NCBI RefSeq assembly: GCF_000473045.1
Contig: NZ_AXAY01000015.1
Span: forward strand, 62,001 to 126,000
Length of the DNA: 64,000 bases
Source of the DNA: Bradyrhizobium sp. WSM3983
GTDB taxonomy: Bacteria; Pseudomonadota; Alphaproteobacteria; Rhizobiales; Xanthobacteraceae
Reading direction: 5' to 3'
The notes beneath the pieces are model-generated. The model saw only the letters and a program-made list of their open reading frames with translations, made no database searches and was not told the origin of the DNA. The position numbers were made by a program, and so were the translations under genes. This document shows, piece by piece, positions 17,026 through 25,228 of this stretch (the first letter of the stretch is position 1; every line of letters begins with the position of its first letter).

Positions 17026-17913
17026 TCATTGTCTCTTGAAAATCGACTTCTCGGCCCGCACCTGATCGAGGATGTAGTCAATTGCAGCCCTAACCCGGGC
17101 GAGGCCATTGAGATCGGCGTGAGTAACGATCCAGTAGGTGCGATCGAATACGACCGATGGCAAGACAACCTTCAACTCTTGATCCCGATCGGCCGCATAG
17201 TCGTGCAGGACTCCGATGCCCGCGCCTCCTTTGACTGCTTGCATCTGACCTACGACGGTCGAACACTCGATCCTCTTGAAAGATGGGCCGTACACTTCAG
17301 GAATAAAGACAAGTTGATCGGCAAAGATAAGGTCAGGCACATAAGTAACCAAACAATGGTTCGACAGGTCGTCCATCGATGTCGGGAGACCGTGCAAATC
17401 CGAATACCTCGCTGATGCATATAGATGAAGCGAGTAGTCGGTTAGCTTACGAGCGACGAGCCTGCCTTCCGATGGTCGCTCGATTGTGACCGCCAGGTCA
17501 GCTTCGCGCTTGGACAGTGAGAATGCTCGCGAGATCGGGACCAACTGGATTGTCAAGGAAGGAAATTTGGCTTTGAGATCTCCGATCCGTGGACAGAGAA
17601 ACAGCGACCCGAACCCATCTGGCGCCGCAATTCGTACCGTTCCGTTCATATCTACATCAGAGCCGGTCAGGTCCCCTTGGGCGCGAAGGATCTGCGATTC
17701 CAGCTCTTCGGCTGTGGCGAGGAACCGCTCGCCGGCCTGAGTTAACAGGCATCCGGTCCGAAGTCTGTCGAATAGGCGCGCATTCAATGACTTCTCCAAA
17801 GAGCTGATACGTCTGGCTATAGTCGCGGTGTCGACTCCCATTCGGGTCGCGGCGCCGGAAAACTGCTTAGCCCGCGCGACGCTCAGAAAGTAACGGATAT
17901 CATCCCAGTCCAT
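17026..17913 (-). CDS. LysR-family transcriptional regulator
   Basis: The start is taken at the ATG giving MDWDDIRYFLSVARAKQFSG, because the upstream 12 codons are not LysR-like. The 295-residue product has the HTH AATRMGVDTATIARRISSLE and an inducer domain with GTVRIAAPDGFGSLFLCPRI. This DWDDIRYFL-type LysR is common in alphaproteobacteria. It is divergent from a truncated cupin and panD. Whether it controls pan genes cannot be said. Confidence 0.87.
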   Translation of the reverse strand: MDWDDIRYFLSVARAKQFSGAATRMGVDTATIARRISSLEKSLNARLFDRLRTGCLLTQAGERFLATAEELESQILRAQGDLTGSDVDMNGTVRIAAPDGFGSLFLCPRIGDLKAKFPSLTIQLVPISRAFSLSKREADLAVTIERPSEGRLVARKLTDYSLHLYASARYSDLHGLPTSMDDLSNHCLVTYVPDLIFADQLVFIPEVYGPSFKRIECSTVVGQMQAVKGGAGIGVLHDYAADRDQELKVVLPSVVFDRTYWIVTHADLNGLARVRAAIDYILDQVRAEKSIFKRQ

Positions 17914-17942
17914 GCTCCGGATGGTACGTGATCTCCTGGTGA

Positions 17943-18080
17943 AGGGCAAAAGTCGTCGAAGGACAATTGGAGTTGACGATCAACGACGAGAAGCACCTGC
18001 TTCGTGCAGGCGATTCCTTCTACTTTCCTTCGGATCTTCCCCATGCGTATCGCAATCCGGGGAAGAAGTCTTTGTTTGGT
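17943..18080 (+). pseudogene. Remnant of a cupin-type (XRE-cupin) regulator C-terminus
   Basis: In the frame opening after a stop at 17940-17942 the sequence reads AKVVEGQLELTINDEKHLLR and then AGDSFYFPSDLPHAYRNPGK. This is the end of the cupin domain found in XRE-cupin regulators. Everything upstream is missing, and the frame then drifts into unrelated sequence. It is a truncated fragment without a start codon context. Confidence 0.6.
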
Positions 18081-18156
18081 GATCGCGCAACCAATAGGAG
18101 TCTTTATGCGTCTGTTGACCATTTTCGAGACGTCGATTTCTTTTTTCCTCCCCCGG

Positions 18157-18186
18157 TTGACAGTTTTCTTGCACGCTCACTAGGAA
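18157..18186 (+). promoter_or_regulatory. Possible sigma-70-type promoter for panD
   Basis: TTGACA at 18157-18162 and TAGGAA at 18181-18186 are 18 bases apart, 34 bases before the panD start. The -35 box is perfect and the -10 box weak. Confidence 0.35.
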
Positions 18187-18219
18187 GCACTGGGTGCCCC
18201 AAGCTCAACGGTAGTTCGA

Positions 18220-18675
18220 ATGAGAAAAGTACTCGCTGCCAAGCTGCATGGCATCCACGTTACGGAAGCCAATCTTCACTATCATGGTTCAATCACCCTA
18301 GATCCGGATCATTGTCACGAGGCGGGCGTTCTGCCGATGGAGTTCGTGGAGATTTGGAACAAGAACTCCGGGGCACGCATTTCGACCTATGTCATTTTCG
18401 GAGCGCGCGGTTCGCGTTGCTGTGTCCTCAACGGCGCAGCCGCGCGTACCTGTCAGGTAGGCGACCAGCTCATTATTTGCAGTTCGTCCTACTTGGAGGA
18501 ACAGCGAATTGTCGAGTTGAGGCCGAAGATTCTCACTTTCGATCGCAGCAACGAGATTGCCGATCGGTTGACATATTCGGTCACTTCGGACGCCGCGGGC
18601 CGCTATGACTTCGAAATAATCGGCGAGACCGGCGACGTCAAAACCTTGCCACTTCGCACCGCAGTATCGAATTGA
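18220..18675 (+). CDS. panD: Aspartate 1-decarboxylase
   Basis: This pyruvoyl enzyme makes beta-alanine from aspartate for pantothenate. The 151-residue proenzyme has the self-processing Gly-Ser in LHYHGSITLD (residues 23-24), which would yield the pyruvoyl group. The substrate-binding IWNKNSGARISTYVIFGARG and the NGAAA segment match PanD. It is about 25 residues longer at the C-terminus than E. coli PanD. It heads panD-panB-panC and overlaps or closely abuts panB. Confidence 0.93.
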   Translation: MRKVLAAKLHGIHVTEANLHYHGSITLDPDHCHEAGVLPMEFVEIWNKNSGARISTYVIFGARGSRCCVLNGAAARTCQVGDQLIICSSSYLEEQRIVELRPKILTFDRSNEIADRLTYSVTSDAAGRYDFEIIGETGDVKTLPLRTAVSN

Positions 18676-18701
18676 GGACGTCGACGGATCAGGATCAAAA
18701 A

Positions 18702-19574
18702 ATGAGCCACGTTTCGGAGCTGGCGGTTGAGCGTGTAACGATTCCTATACTGCGGCGGTGGAGGGAGGAGAAGCGGCGTCTCGTCATGACAACCGCGTAC
18801 GACGCGGTTGCAGCCCGAATTGCGGACCTCGCCGTCGATGTCATCCTCGTCGGTGACAGTGTCGGTAATGTTTGCCTCGGGTTTGAAAACACGCTGCCGG
18901 TCAGCGTGGCGATGATGAACCATCACCTGGAGGCTGTTGCGCGCACCAAGCCCCGTGCTTTGCTCGTCGCCGATATGCCGTTTCTCAGCTTTCACCTGAG
19001 TGTCGAGGAAACCATACGCAATGCCGGCGGATTCCTGCAGCGAGGCGCAGCCGCGGTGAAGCTCGAGGGCGGCGGCAAACGTATCGAGATGGTACGTGCG
19101 CTGGTCGATTGCGAGATTCCTGTAATGGGCCACCTGGGTCTTACCCCCCAGAGCGTCAATGTCATGGGCGGTTTCAAGGTGCAGGGCCGGAAAGCGGATG
19201 AGGCGCTGCGTTTGCTCGATGACGCTCACCGTCTGCAGGAAGCCGGCTGTTTCGCTTTGGTGTTGGAAGGCATTCCGGCCGAGCTTGCTGCTCGAGCAAC
19301 CGACTCGTTGGCTATACCGACGATTGGAATCGGCGCCGGTCCGGGCTGTTCAGGGCAGGTCCTCGTTTTTCACGATGTGCTGGGCCTGACCGAGATCCAT
19401 CGCCCAAAATTCGTTCGCGCCTATGCGGAAGGTTTCCGGTTGTTGCATGATGCGCTTTCGCAATGGGCGGCGGATGTCCGCAGTGGTGCATTCCCGGGAC
19501 CCCAAGAGTCCTATCACCTTCCCGAAGGCGTCGGCGACGCAATCGCAAACTGGGCGCCTTCCAACCCAACCTGA
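18702..19574 (+). CDS. panB: 3-methyl-2-oxobutanoate hydroxymethyltransferase
   Basis: This enzyme converts 2-oxoisovalerate to ketopantoate with methylene-tetrahydrofolate. ATG 18702 gives a 290-residue protein with the PanB motifs MTTAYDAVAARIADLAVDVI, LVGDSVGNVCLGFENTLPVS and GHLGLTPQSVNVMGGFKVQG; EGIPAELAARATDSLAIPTI and GIGAGPGCSGQVLVFHDVLG follow. The metal ligand aspartates are in the VGDS and ADMPF segments. A TTG at 18672 overlapping the panD stop is an alternative start. It is the second gene of panDBC. Confidence 0.94.
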   Translation: MSHVSELAVERVTIPILRRWREEKRRLVMTTAYDAVAARIADLAVDVILVGDSVGNVCLGFENTLPVSVAMMNHHLEAVARTKPRALLVADMPFLSFHLSVEETIRNAGGFLQRGAAAVKLEGGGKRIEMVRALVDCEIPVMGHLGLTPQSVNVMGGFKVQGRKADEALRLLDDAHRLQEAGCFALVLEGIPAELAARATDSLAIPTIGIGAGPGCSGQVLVFHDVLGLTEIHRPKFVRAYAEGFRLLHDALSQWAADVRSGAFPGPQESYHLPEGVGDAIANWAPSNPT

Positions 19575-19587
19575 AGTAAAGCTCGAC

Positions 19588-20439
19588 ATGCAAACCATCA
19601 CGACGGTCGCTGAGCTTCGCCGCGCTCTCGCAAAAGTGCGTCACGTCGATAAACGGGTCGGATTCGTGCCGACAATGGGCTATCTCCACGACGGCCACCT
19701 GGCGCTGGTCGCGGCGAGCCGGGCGCAATGCGACGTCACCGTTGTGAGCATCTTCGTCAACCCCACTCAGTTCGGACCAAACGAGGATCTCAGCTCCTAC
19801 CCGCGCGCCTTCCTGCGCGATGAGAAACTGTGCCGCGATGCTGGTGTTGCGATCCTCTTTGCGCCGGATGCACAAGAAGTCTATCCGTCTCGATTTGAGA
19901 CCTTCGTTGAACCGGGCGAACTCGCGAAGTCACTATGCGGAGCTTTCAGGCCCGGGCATTTTCGTGGTGTCGCGACTGTTGTGTGCAAGCTGTTCAACAT
20001 GGTGCAGCCGGACGTCGTATTTTTTGGACAGAAGGACTTTCAGCAATGCGCGGTCGTGCGTCGCATGGCGATTGATCTTAATTTTCCGATTGAGATCGTC
20101 ACCGTGCCAACCGTTCGGGAACCCGATGGGCTCGCGATGAGCAGTCGCAACCGGTATCTCAGCGAGGAAGAACGGCGGCGGGCGCTTGCCATTAATCGTG
20201 GACTGTTGGCCGCGGCCCATGAGTTTCGCTCAGGAGAGCGCAACGTGGAAAGGTTGGTTGCGATCGCCAAGGGGCATTTAGAGACAGTTGACCGACTGCA
20301 GTATCTTGAACTGGTCGACGGTGATACGCTCAAGGCCGCCGACAGTCCGTTGCGGCGCCCCGCGGCGCTCTGTGCCGCAGCCTACGTCGGCTCGACCCGG
20401 CTGATCGACAACGTAATACTCGCGTTGCCAACTCCGTAG
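19588..20439 (+). CDS. panC: Pantothenate synthetase (pantoate-beta-alanine ligase)
   Basis: This 283-residue enzyme joins pantoate and beta-alanine using ATP. The nucleotide-binding signature is VPTMGYLHDGHLALVAASRA (HDGH replaces the usual HEGH). IFVNPTQFGPNEDLSSYPR, VCKLFNMVQPDVVFFGQKDF and REPDGLAMSSRNRYLSEEER are all PanC hallmarks, including the KMSKS-like MSSRN. The ATG at 19588 is 13 bases after panB. The complete panDBC set supplies pantothenate and may be an accessory copy carried on an island. Confidence 0.94.
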   Translation: MQTITTVAELRRALAKVRHVDKRVGFVPTMGYLHDGHLALVAASRAQCDVTVVSIFVNPTQFGPNEDLSSYPRAFLRDEKLCRDAGVAILFAPDAQEVYPSRFETFVEPGELAKSLCGAFRPGHFRGVATVVCKLFNMVQPDVVFFGQKDFQQCAVVRRMAIDLNFPIEIVTVPTVREPDGLAMSSRNRYLSEEERRRALAINRGLLAAAHEFRSGERNVERLVAIAKGHLETVDRLQYLELVDGDTLKAADSPLRRPAALCAAAYVGSTRLIDNVILALPTP

Positions 20440-20486
20440 CGCAATCCGATAACAAACGATAAACTGCGCAGCATATTGAGATCTCA

Positions 20487-20669
20487 GTGATTGGTGTTTC
20501 CGTCGACGAACAGTTTTTGAGAGATAGGGCCAAGATCGTTCGTGATCTTGCGGACAAAGCGGACCCCTTCATCAGGAGAAGGCTGCTGGACTTGGCAGAG
20601 CAGTATGATCGACGTGTTGGCCGACCTTCTCAGGCGACGAAGACGCTCCTGTCCAATCCCGCAGAATAG
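20487..20669 (+). CDS. Small conserved-looking protein (60 aa)
   Basis: A GTG start gives MIGVSVDEQFLRDRAKIVRD, then LADKADPFIRRRLLDLAEQY and a polar tail. It is predicted helical and charged. I recognise it only as similar to short hypothetical proteins frequent in Bradyrhizobium genomes; no function is known. No strong ribosome site is visible. It lies between panC and the dinB remnant. Confidence 0.5.
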   Translation: MIGVSVDEQFLRDRAKIVRDLADKADPFIRRRLLDLAEQYDRRVGRPSQATKTLLSNPAE

Positions 20670-20737
20670 ATTTGACGACTTGGACTAAACGCCGTTCGTT
20701 GCTTCGAGCGAACTCTGTGGCTTGACACCTGCCAGCA

Positions 20738-21637
20738 ATGTTCGCATTATGTTCTCTCTGCTGGAACGTCCTCGAAACGTCACGGGCGAACGATCGGGAT
20801 GCGGACCTGGACGCCTTCTATGCCTCGGTAGAGCAGCTGCTTGACCCTTCGTTGCGCGGCAAACCAATTGCCGTCGGCGGTGGCGTTGTGCTTGCCGCTT
20901 CTTACGAAGCGAGGGCCTTCGGCGTGCGCGGGGGCATGCCGGGACAACAAGCGCGCCAGCTCTGTCCGCAACTCACTTTTGTCAGCGGACATTTCAGGGA
21001 ATACCAACGGCTGGGCGACGCCGCCGTCAAGGTGATCGGCGATTTCACGCCGCTTGTGGAACGGATCTCCATCGACGAGGCCTTTGCCGACGTTGCCGGC
21101 TGCACCCATCTGTTCGGTCCGCCTGGCGAGATTGCGAGAACGATCCGCCAGCGCGTACGGGCAGAGCTTGGCCTTCCAATCTCAGTCGGTGTGGCGCGCA
21201 CCAAGCATCTGGCAAAAATTGCCTCGCAGGTGGCCAAGCCCGACGGGCTGGTGGTCGTCGATCCCGACACCGAGCTCGACTTCCTTCACCGCTTGCCCGT
21301 CGCGCTGATGTGGGGAGTGGGCCCGGTCACGAAGGCGCGGCTCGCCGAGATGGGCGTGCTGACGATCGGCGAGCTGGCAAAGACACCAGGATGGTCGCTC
21401 GAGCGGTTGCTCGGTCCCGCGGCCGGAGGGAAGCTTGCTGCACTGGCGTGGAATCGCGATCCACGGGCAATCAAGACTCACCGCCGCGCTCGATCGGCAG
21501 GAGCGCAATCGGCCATTGGCAGGAAGCCTGCCGAAGACCAAATTATTCGACCAACCCTGCTTCACTGGCGTGGGCGGAAGCTGCGGCGGACACTCTCGAT
21601 GCTGCCCGAGAAGGGGCTGAAAGCCTGTTCTCAATGA
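20738..21637 (+). pseudogene. dinB: DNA polymerase IV (DinB, Y-family), truncated remnant
   Basis: The palm region is readable: DLDAFYASVEQLLDPSLRGK, VVLAASYEARAFGVRGGMPG and the catalytic RISIDEAFADVAG. SVGVARTKHLAKIASQVAKP and the thumb with MWGVGPVTKARLAEMGVLTI follow. The N-terminus is damaged: the expected MxTWLHVDLDAF is replaced by a frame-broken join at about 20802. After GRKPAEDQIIRPTLLH the little-finger domain is missing (about 120 residues). A polymerase without that domain should not hold DNA, so this is scored as a pseudogene although the active-site acidic residues survive. Confidence 0.8.
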
Positions 21638-22074
21638 TTGCCAGTGTAGAAGTTGAGAGGGGGGAGTTGAGATGAAGCATCGGCTTCGGAAAATTAGGTT
21701 AGTCCAGCAGATTGCCTCGCCGGATAACCTCCGCCGCTCTCCCCTTAAGCTCGCTCTCGGAGCAATTGTGGCCGAATGGTTGTGTAATTTATGCGAGTAG
21801 GTTAAGTCTGCTCCCTGGCGCAGCTGGCAGTAGAACCAGACGGAATTGTCTTTGGATATACCGCTTGTAAGCAACGGACTTACAAGTCTTTAAGCGCGCG
21901 ACAGTAGGCCATGGTGACGGAGCTTTTGGGAATCGCTTCGCGATCGCAATATTCTTACCTCATCGTAGGCTTGCGCCGGGGGCGATGCCGCCTCAATCGC
22001 TTGCGCTACCTGTGTCGCCTTTGTTACCATAGGTTGCGAAGCGCCATGACGAAGATCTGAACGTGGAGGGAGCG
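21638..22074. other. Gene-free stretch after the dinB remnant
   Basis: I see no supported gene. An 8-bp inverted repeat (CTTGTAAG at 21864-21871 and CTTACAAG at 21879-21886) is present without a clear U-run. A GGAGGG ribosome site at 22065-22070 belongs to the next gene. Confidence 0.4.
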
Positions 22075-24477
22075 ATGAGCGGTCGTCGTCTACTGAGCGG
22101 GTTTTTCGGCCTCCTCGTTGTGGGCGCCATGATTGGCGGAAGCGTTTGGTTGCAGCATCGCTTAAATGCCGGAGCCGAACTCGCTGCCCGGAGTGAGCTA
22201 GAAGCTCTCGCTCGTCTCGAGGCGACACTCAGAGCCGGACCAGCTCCAAAAGACTGGTCGATGCGAACTTTCATTCCCGCCTCACTGCTCAAATCCGCCG
22301 TTTCAGCTTTTGACGGAAGCGATATCAGGCTCCCGATGGGAAAAGAGGCTGGCGACCGGGTTGACGGTTTTGTCCGCATCCATGTCCTGTCTTCTGAATT
22401 GATTCCAGAAGACGCCCGTCTGGGCGTGCGGCTGAGGGCCTCGGTCAGCTATGAGCCTGATCGTGAGCAACCCTGGTGGGCCGGTGCGACCGCCGACGTG
22501 TCTATCGAGGCCGTGATGCTGCCGGACGTTGTTGTTGGAGCTGACGGAACGCAGAAGACCCGATTCAAGATCCTTCCGCAGTCAATAGGCGTCGAGGGAG
22601 GTTGGTGGTTTTTTCAGGTGCGTGTTCTCGGCTTGCTTGCTTCAGTGGCAGCCAATGAGGTGATGATCCGTCTTGGCTCGCAGTTGGAATTTTCGGTGCC
22701 TGACCTGCCACCCCCAATCGAGCCCGACCTGAACGTCAACACTTCTGATTTCCAGGGCTTTGGTGGAGGGGGAGGAACGAACCTGGTCGTCTCAATGACG
22801 CGTGGAAAGGAGGCTCTCAAGAATCTGACAATGCCACATTGGGCTATCACAGGCTCTGGTGTGTGGCTTCTGGGAGGACGGTCAGTTGGGGCCGCGACCA
22901 CTGAATCATCCGATCCGGTGAAAGACGTCGTCGCGCGTCGCTCGCAACTTGCGAAACTTATTGCGCCCTTTGAGAAGGAGGATGATCTATTCGAACTGGC
23001 CCTTTCAGGCGAAGCACTGCGTTTGTCGATTGACCAACTGCTCGGTTCTTCTCCACTCCGGATAGACCTTAAGACGGAAAAGACGTCCGGCGTCATTGTC
23101 GATGCGACTGTTCTGCACAATGACAAGGTGCTTGGGAACGTGGGTCTTCTCGTTAAGCCACTCGGGGACGATTTCGGAACCGGCACGGTGCAGGTGATGC
23201 CGAAGCCTGCGAAATGGTCCACCAAAGGTCTCAGCATTGAGACGGCCGTCCAGGCTGCGGCGAAGGTTAATCTTGACCTGCACCTGGCTACAGGCGTTGG
23301 CGGAGGCATGGGTAACAACGTGACTCTGCAGGCGGACGGCAAGACCGCCCTAAGCCTTGAGGCTACATTCGTGAAGAAGGAGTTGCCGCAAGGTACAGCC
23401 ATTATTCTGCAGCCGGAGGTGCCATGCGCCCCGATTGTCGTTCAGGCCCATCCGGGGGCAGCGCCGCCTTTCACTGGCGCGTGGTTTGTCATGTCGCCCG
23501 CGGGACTCGAACTCGACCGGGAGATAGGCGGGATGAAGATCAGCCCGGCCGTGCTTGCCGATGGGCTTCCGATCGTTATTGAAGCCCCTGTCGCCAAAGA
23601 TAAGGCAGGAAAACCCATCGTCAGGGACCCACATAACACCGTCGTCAAATTTCCTCGACCGTACTGGTCCGTTACGCTTTCGCCCAAAGACGTGGTGGTC
23701 GACGAGCAGGGTTTCGTCTTGCGCAGTTCGGCAGCTTTTGCGCTGCGGGATGAGAAAGAATCCGACGCCGAGAAACAGAAGAGGGCCTCTCTACGGCAGG
23801 CCCTTGCGGAGAAGGCACCTCATAAGGACTGCAAGTCCCTATCCGGTCTGAAACTGCTCGGTGGCGACGTCCAGGTATCCGACCTATACAAGGAAATTCA
23901 GTATGTTGCAGAGAGCCTGAAAGCGCATGCGGAAGTTGCAAAAACCGTTCTAAAGGCACTCACTGATCTCGATCCCCGCAACGCTCCAGAAAATCTTGTC
24001 AAGGCGGCCGATGCCATGGTGTCGGCCGCAGGAAAGGATTTCAAACATGCACTGGACGAGGTGACGTCGGTCGCGCAGACCGGAGGCAATATTGTCCAAA
24101 ACCAGATCAACCAGCAGAAGCAGAATCCCGGTCGTCCTCCGGATCCTGTCGGAGGAGCGGTTTACGATGGGCTCAAAAGGCTTTCGGATGAACGGCTGAA
24201 ATCAGACATCACGAGGGTTGGCGATCTTGGTGATGGATTGGGAATCTATAGTTTCAAGTATGCCGGCGGCGCCAAACATTATGTTGGGCTGCTAGCACAG
24301 GAAGTCATCGCAACGATGCCCGCGGCGGTCATCAAGCGGCAAGATGGCTACCTCTGCGTCGACTATGGGGTGGTCAACGCCGAACTGGCGAAGCGCCGGC
24401 CCGGCGAAGCCGTGACATCCTGGCTGAGAGATTTCTCGACGGTTCACCACGGACTGCCCTGCGATGTGGATCGATAG
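22075..24477 (+). CDS. Membrane-anchored protein with C-terminal Peptidase S74 (intramolecular chaperone) domain
   Basis: ATG 22075 follows GGAGGG; the product has 800 residues. A single N-terminal membrane segment (GFFGLLVVGAMIGGSVWLQH) would anchor it to the inner membrane with the rest in the periplasm. The middle 600 residues are beta-rich and unrecognised. They have internal similarity to lipid-binding beta-sandwich proteins in style only (FIPASLLKSAVSAF and Gly-rich stretches). The C-terminus RLSDERLKSDITRVGDLGDG, then GIYSFKYAG, HYVGLLAQEV and DGYLCVDYGVV, is a Peptidase S74 domain. Its Ser704-Lys709 dyad for self-cleavage is present. S74 domains normally trimerise phage tail fibres; here one is attached to a membrane protein. 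It is not in an operon. Confidence 0.7.
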   Translation: MSGRRLLSGFFGLLVVGAMIGGSVWLQHRLNAGAELAARSELEALARLEATLRAGPAPKDWSMRTFIPASLLKSAVSAFDGSDIRLPMGKEAGDRVDGFVRIHVLSSELIPEDARLGVRLRASVSYEPDREQPWWAGATADVSIEAVMLPDVVVGADGTQKTRFKILPQSIGVEGGWWFFQVRVLGLLASVAANEVMIRLGSQLEFSVPDLPPPIEPDLNVNTSDFQGFGGGGGTNLVVSMTRGKEALKNLTMPHWAITGSGVWLLGGRSVGAATTESSDPVKDVVARRSQLAKLIAPFEKEDDLFELALSGEALRLSIDQLLGSSPLRIDLKTEKTSGVIVDATVLHNDKVLGNVGLLVKPLGDDFGTGTVQVMPKPAKWSTKGLSIETAVQAAAKVNLDLHLATGVGGGMGNNVTLQADGKTALSLEATFVKKELPQGTAIILQPEVPCAPIVVQAHPGAAPPFTGAWFVMSPAGLELDREIGGMKISPAVLADGLPIVIEAPVAKDKAGKPIVRDPHNTVVKFPRPYWSVTLSPKDVVVDEQGFVLRSSAAFALRDEKESDAEKQKRASLRQALAEKAPHKDCKSLSGLKLLGGDVQVSDLYKEIQYVAESLKAHAEVAKTVLKALTDLDPRNAPENLVKAADAMVSAAGKDFKHALDEVTSVAQTGGNIVQNQINQQKQNPGRPPDPVGGAVYDGLKRLSDERLKSDITRVGDLGDGLGIYSFKYAGGAKHYVGLLAQEVIATMPAAVIKRQDGYLCVDYGVVNAELAKRRPGEAVTSWLRDFSTVHHGLPCDVDR

Positions 24478-25228
24478 CTCCTGGAGTTGGCATCCAAGAG
24501 ACCAAGCGAACTGCGGCAGTCTGGCGCTGCGACTGCGCAACGTCGCTGCGTGATCGGTTAGAAGTGCTCATAGTAGATCCATTAGGATAGGCTTGGAGCA
24601 GAGGAGGGCACAAGGTTAGGCTGTGGGGTATCCAAACTTGTAGCAGCGTCTGCAAACGCAGACACCAGTCCCTCAAGCACCATATTGCACGCAACTTGAA
24701 ACAGATCAGGCTCAAGCTCTCTGCGCTTGAACGGATTAACAAAGAACCTTCGGGGCGACGCGCCAGCGGCCGATCCAAGTTCGTCTTCCGCATCGCAGAG
24801 GGGGGCATGCGAAGGTCCCCGCCGCCTTCGGCAAGAATGCAAGAACATCGAAGGTACGTCGTGCCGATCTTGAATGAGTGAAGCGCGTCGAAGTCTGAGA
24901 TGTCATCGACGCCAAACAACCGTTTTGCCGTCGAGCACGCGGTGCTTCTGGCGGACCTTACGCGCGGCCCCAATGATCCAGGAATAGTGGATGGTCCAAA
25001 TTGTAGCTACCGGGTGTGATCAGCCCGTCTGGGGCGGGGCCGGCCCATCGGATCGGGGGACGTAGATAGCGGACCTCCACTACCTAACCAACTTGCAAGC
25101 AATCCTCTCCTGGGCGTTCATACGTCGACATACTCGTTTTGGTTGACACTACGTTCGGTAGAGCGCAAGCTATTTCTTTACATACTTTCTGTGAATTTCA
25201 GCGCGTTCATTCACAAGAGGGGCCTGCC
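24478..25228. other. Intergenic stretch containing a DNA-ligase remnant
   Basis: Apart from the minus-strand ligase remnant at about 24610-24995, nothing else is supported. The last 200 bases are comparatively AT-rich and probably hold the promoter of the next gene. Confidence 0.4.
24610..24995 (-). pseudogene. Remnant of an ATP-dependent DNA ligase (LigD-type adenylation domain)
   Basis: Reading the minus strand downward through changing frames gives YSWIIGAARKVRQKHRVLDG and DDISDFDALHS; then GDLRMPPSAMRKTNLDRPLA and RRPEG; then VNPFKRRELEPDLFQVACNM and VLEGLVS. These are consecutive pieces of the nucleotidyltransferase domain of bacterial ATP-dependent ligases (family pattern YPWIVEAA, IDGEAVV, SDFDALHS, RKxxLxRLL, EIGPDLFRAACxMGLEGLVSK). 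At least two frameshifts and both ends are lost. Confidence 0.7.

Noticed and set aside
21864..21886. 8-bp inverted repeat CTTGTAAG/CTTACAAG, considered as a tRNA-Thr-like anticodon arm or terminator
   Set aside because: No acceptor stem, D-arm or T-arm fits around it, and there is no clear U-run.
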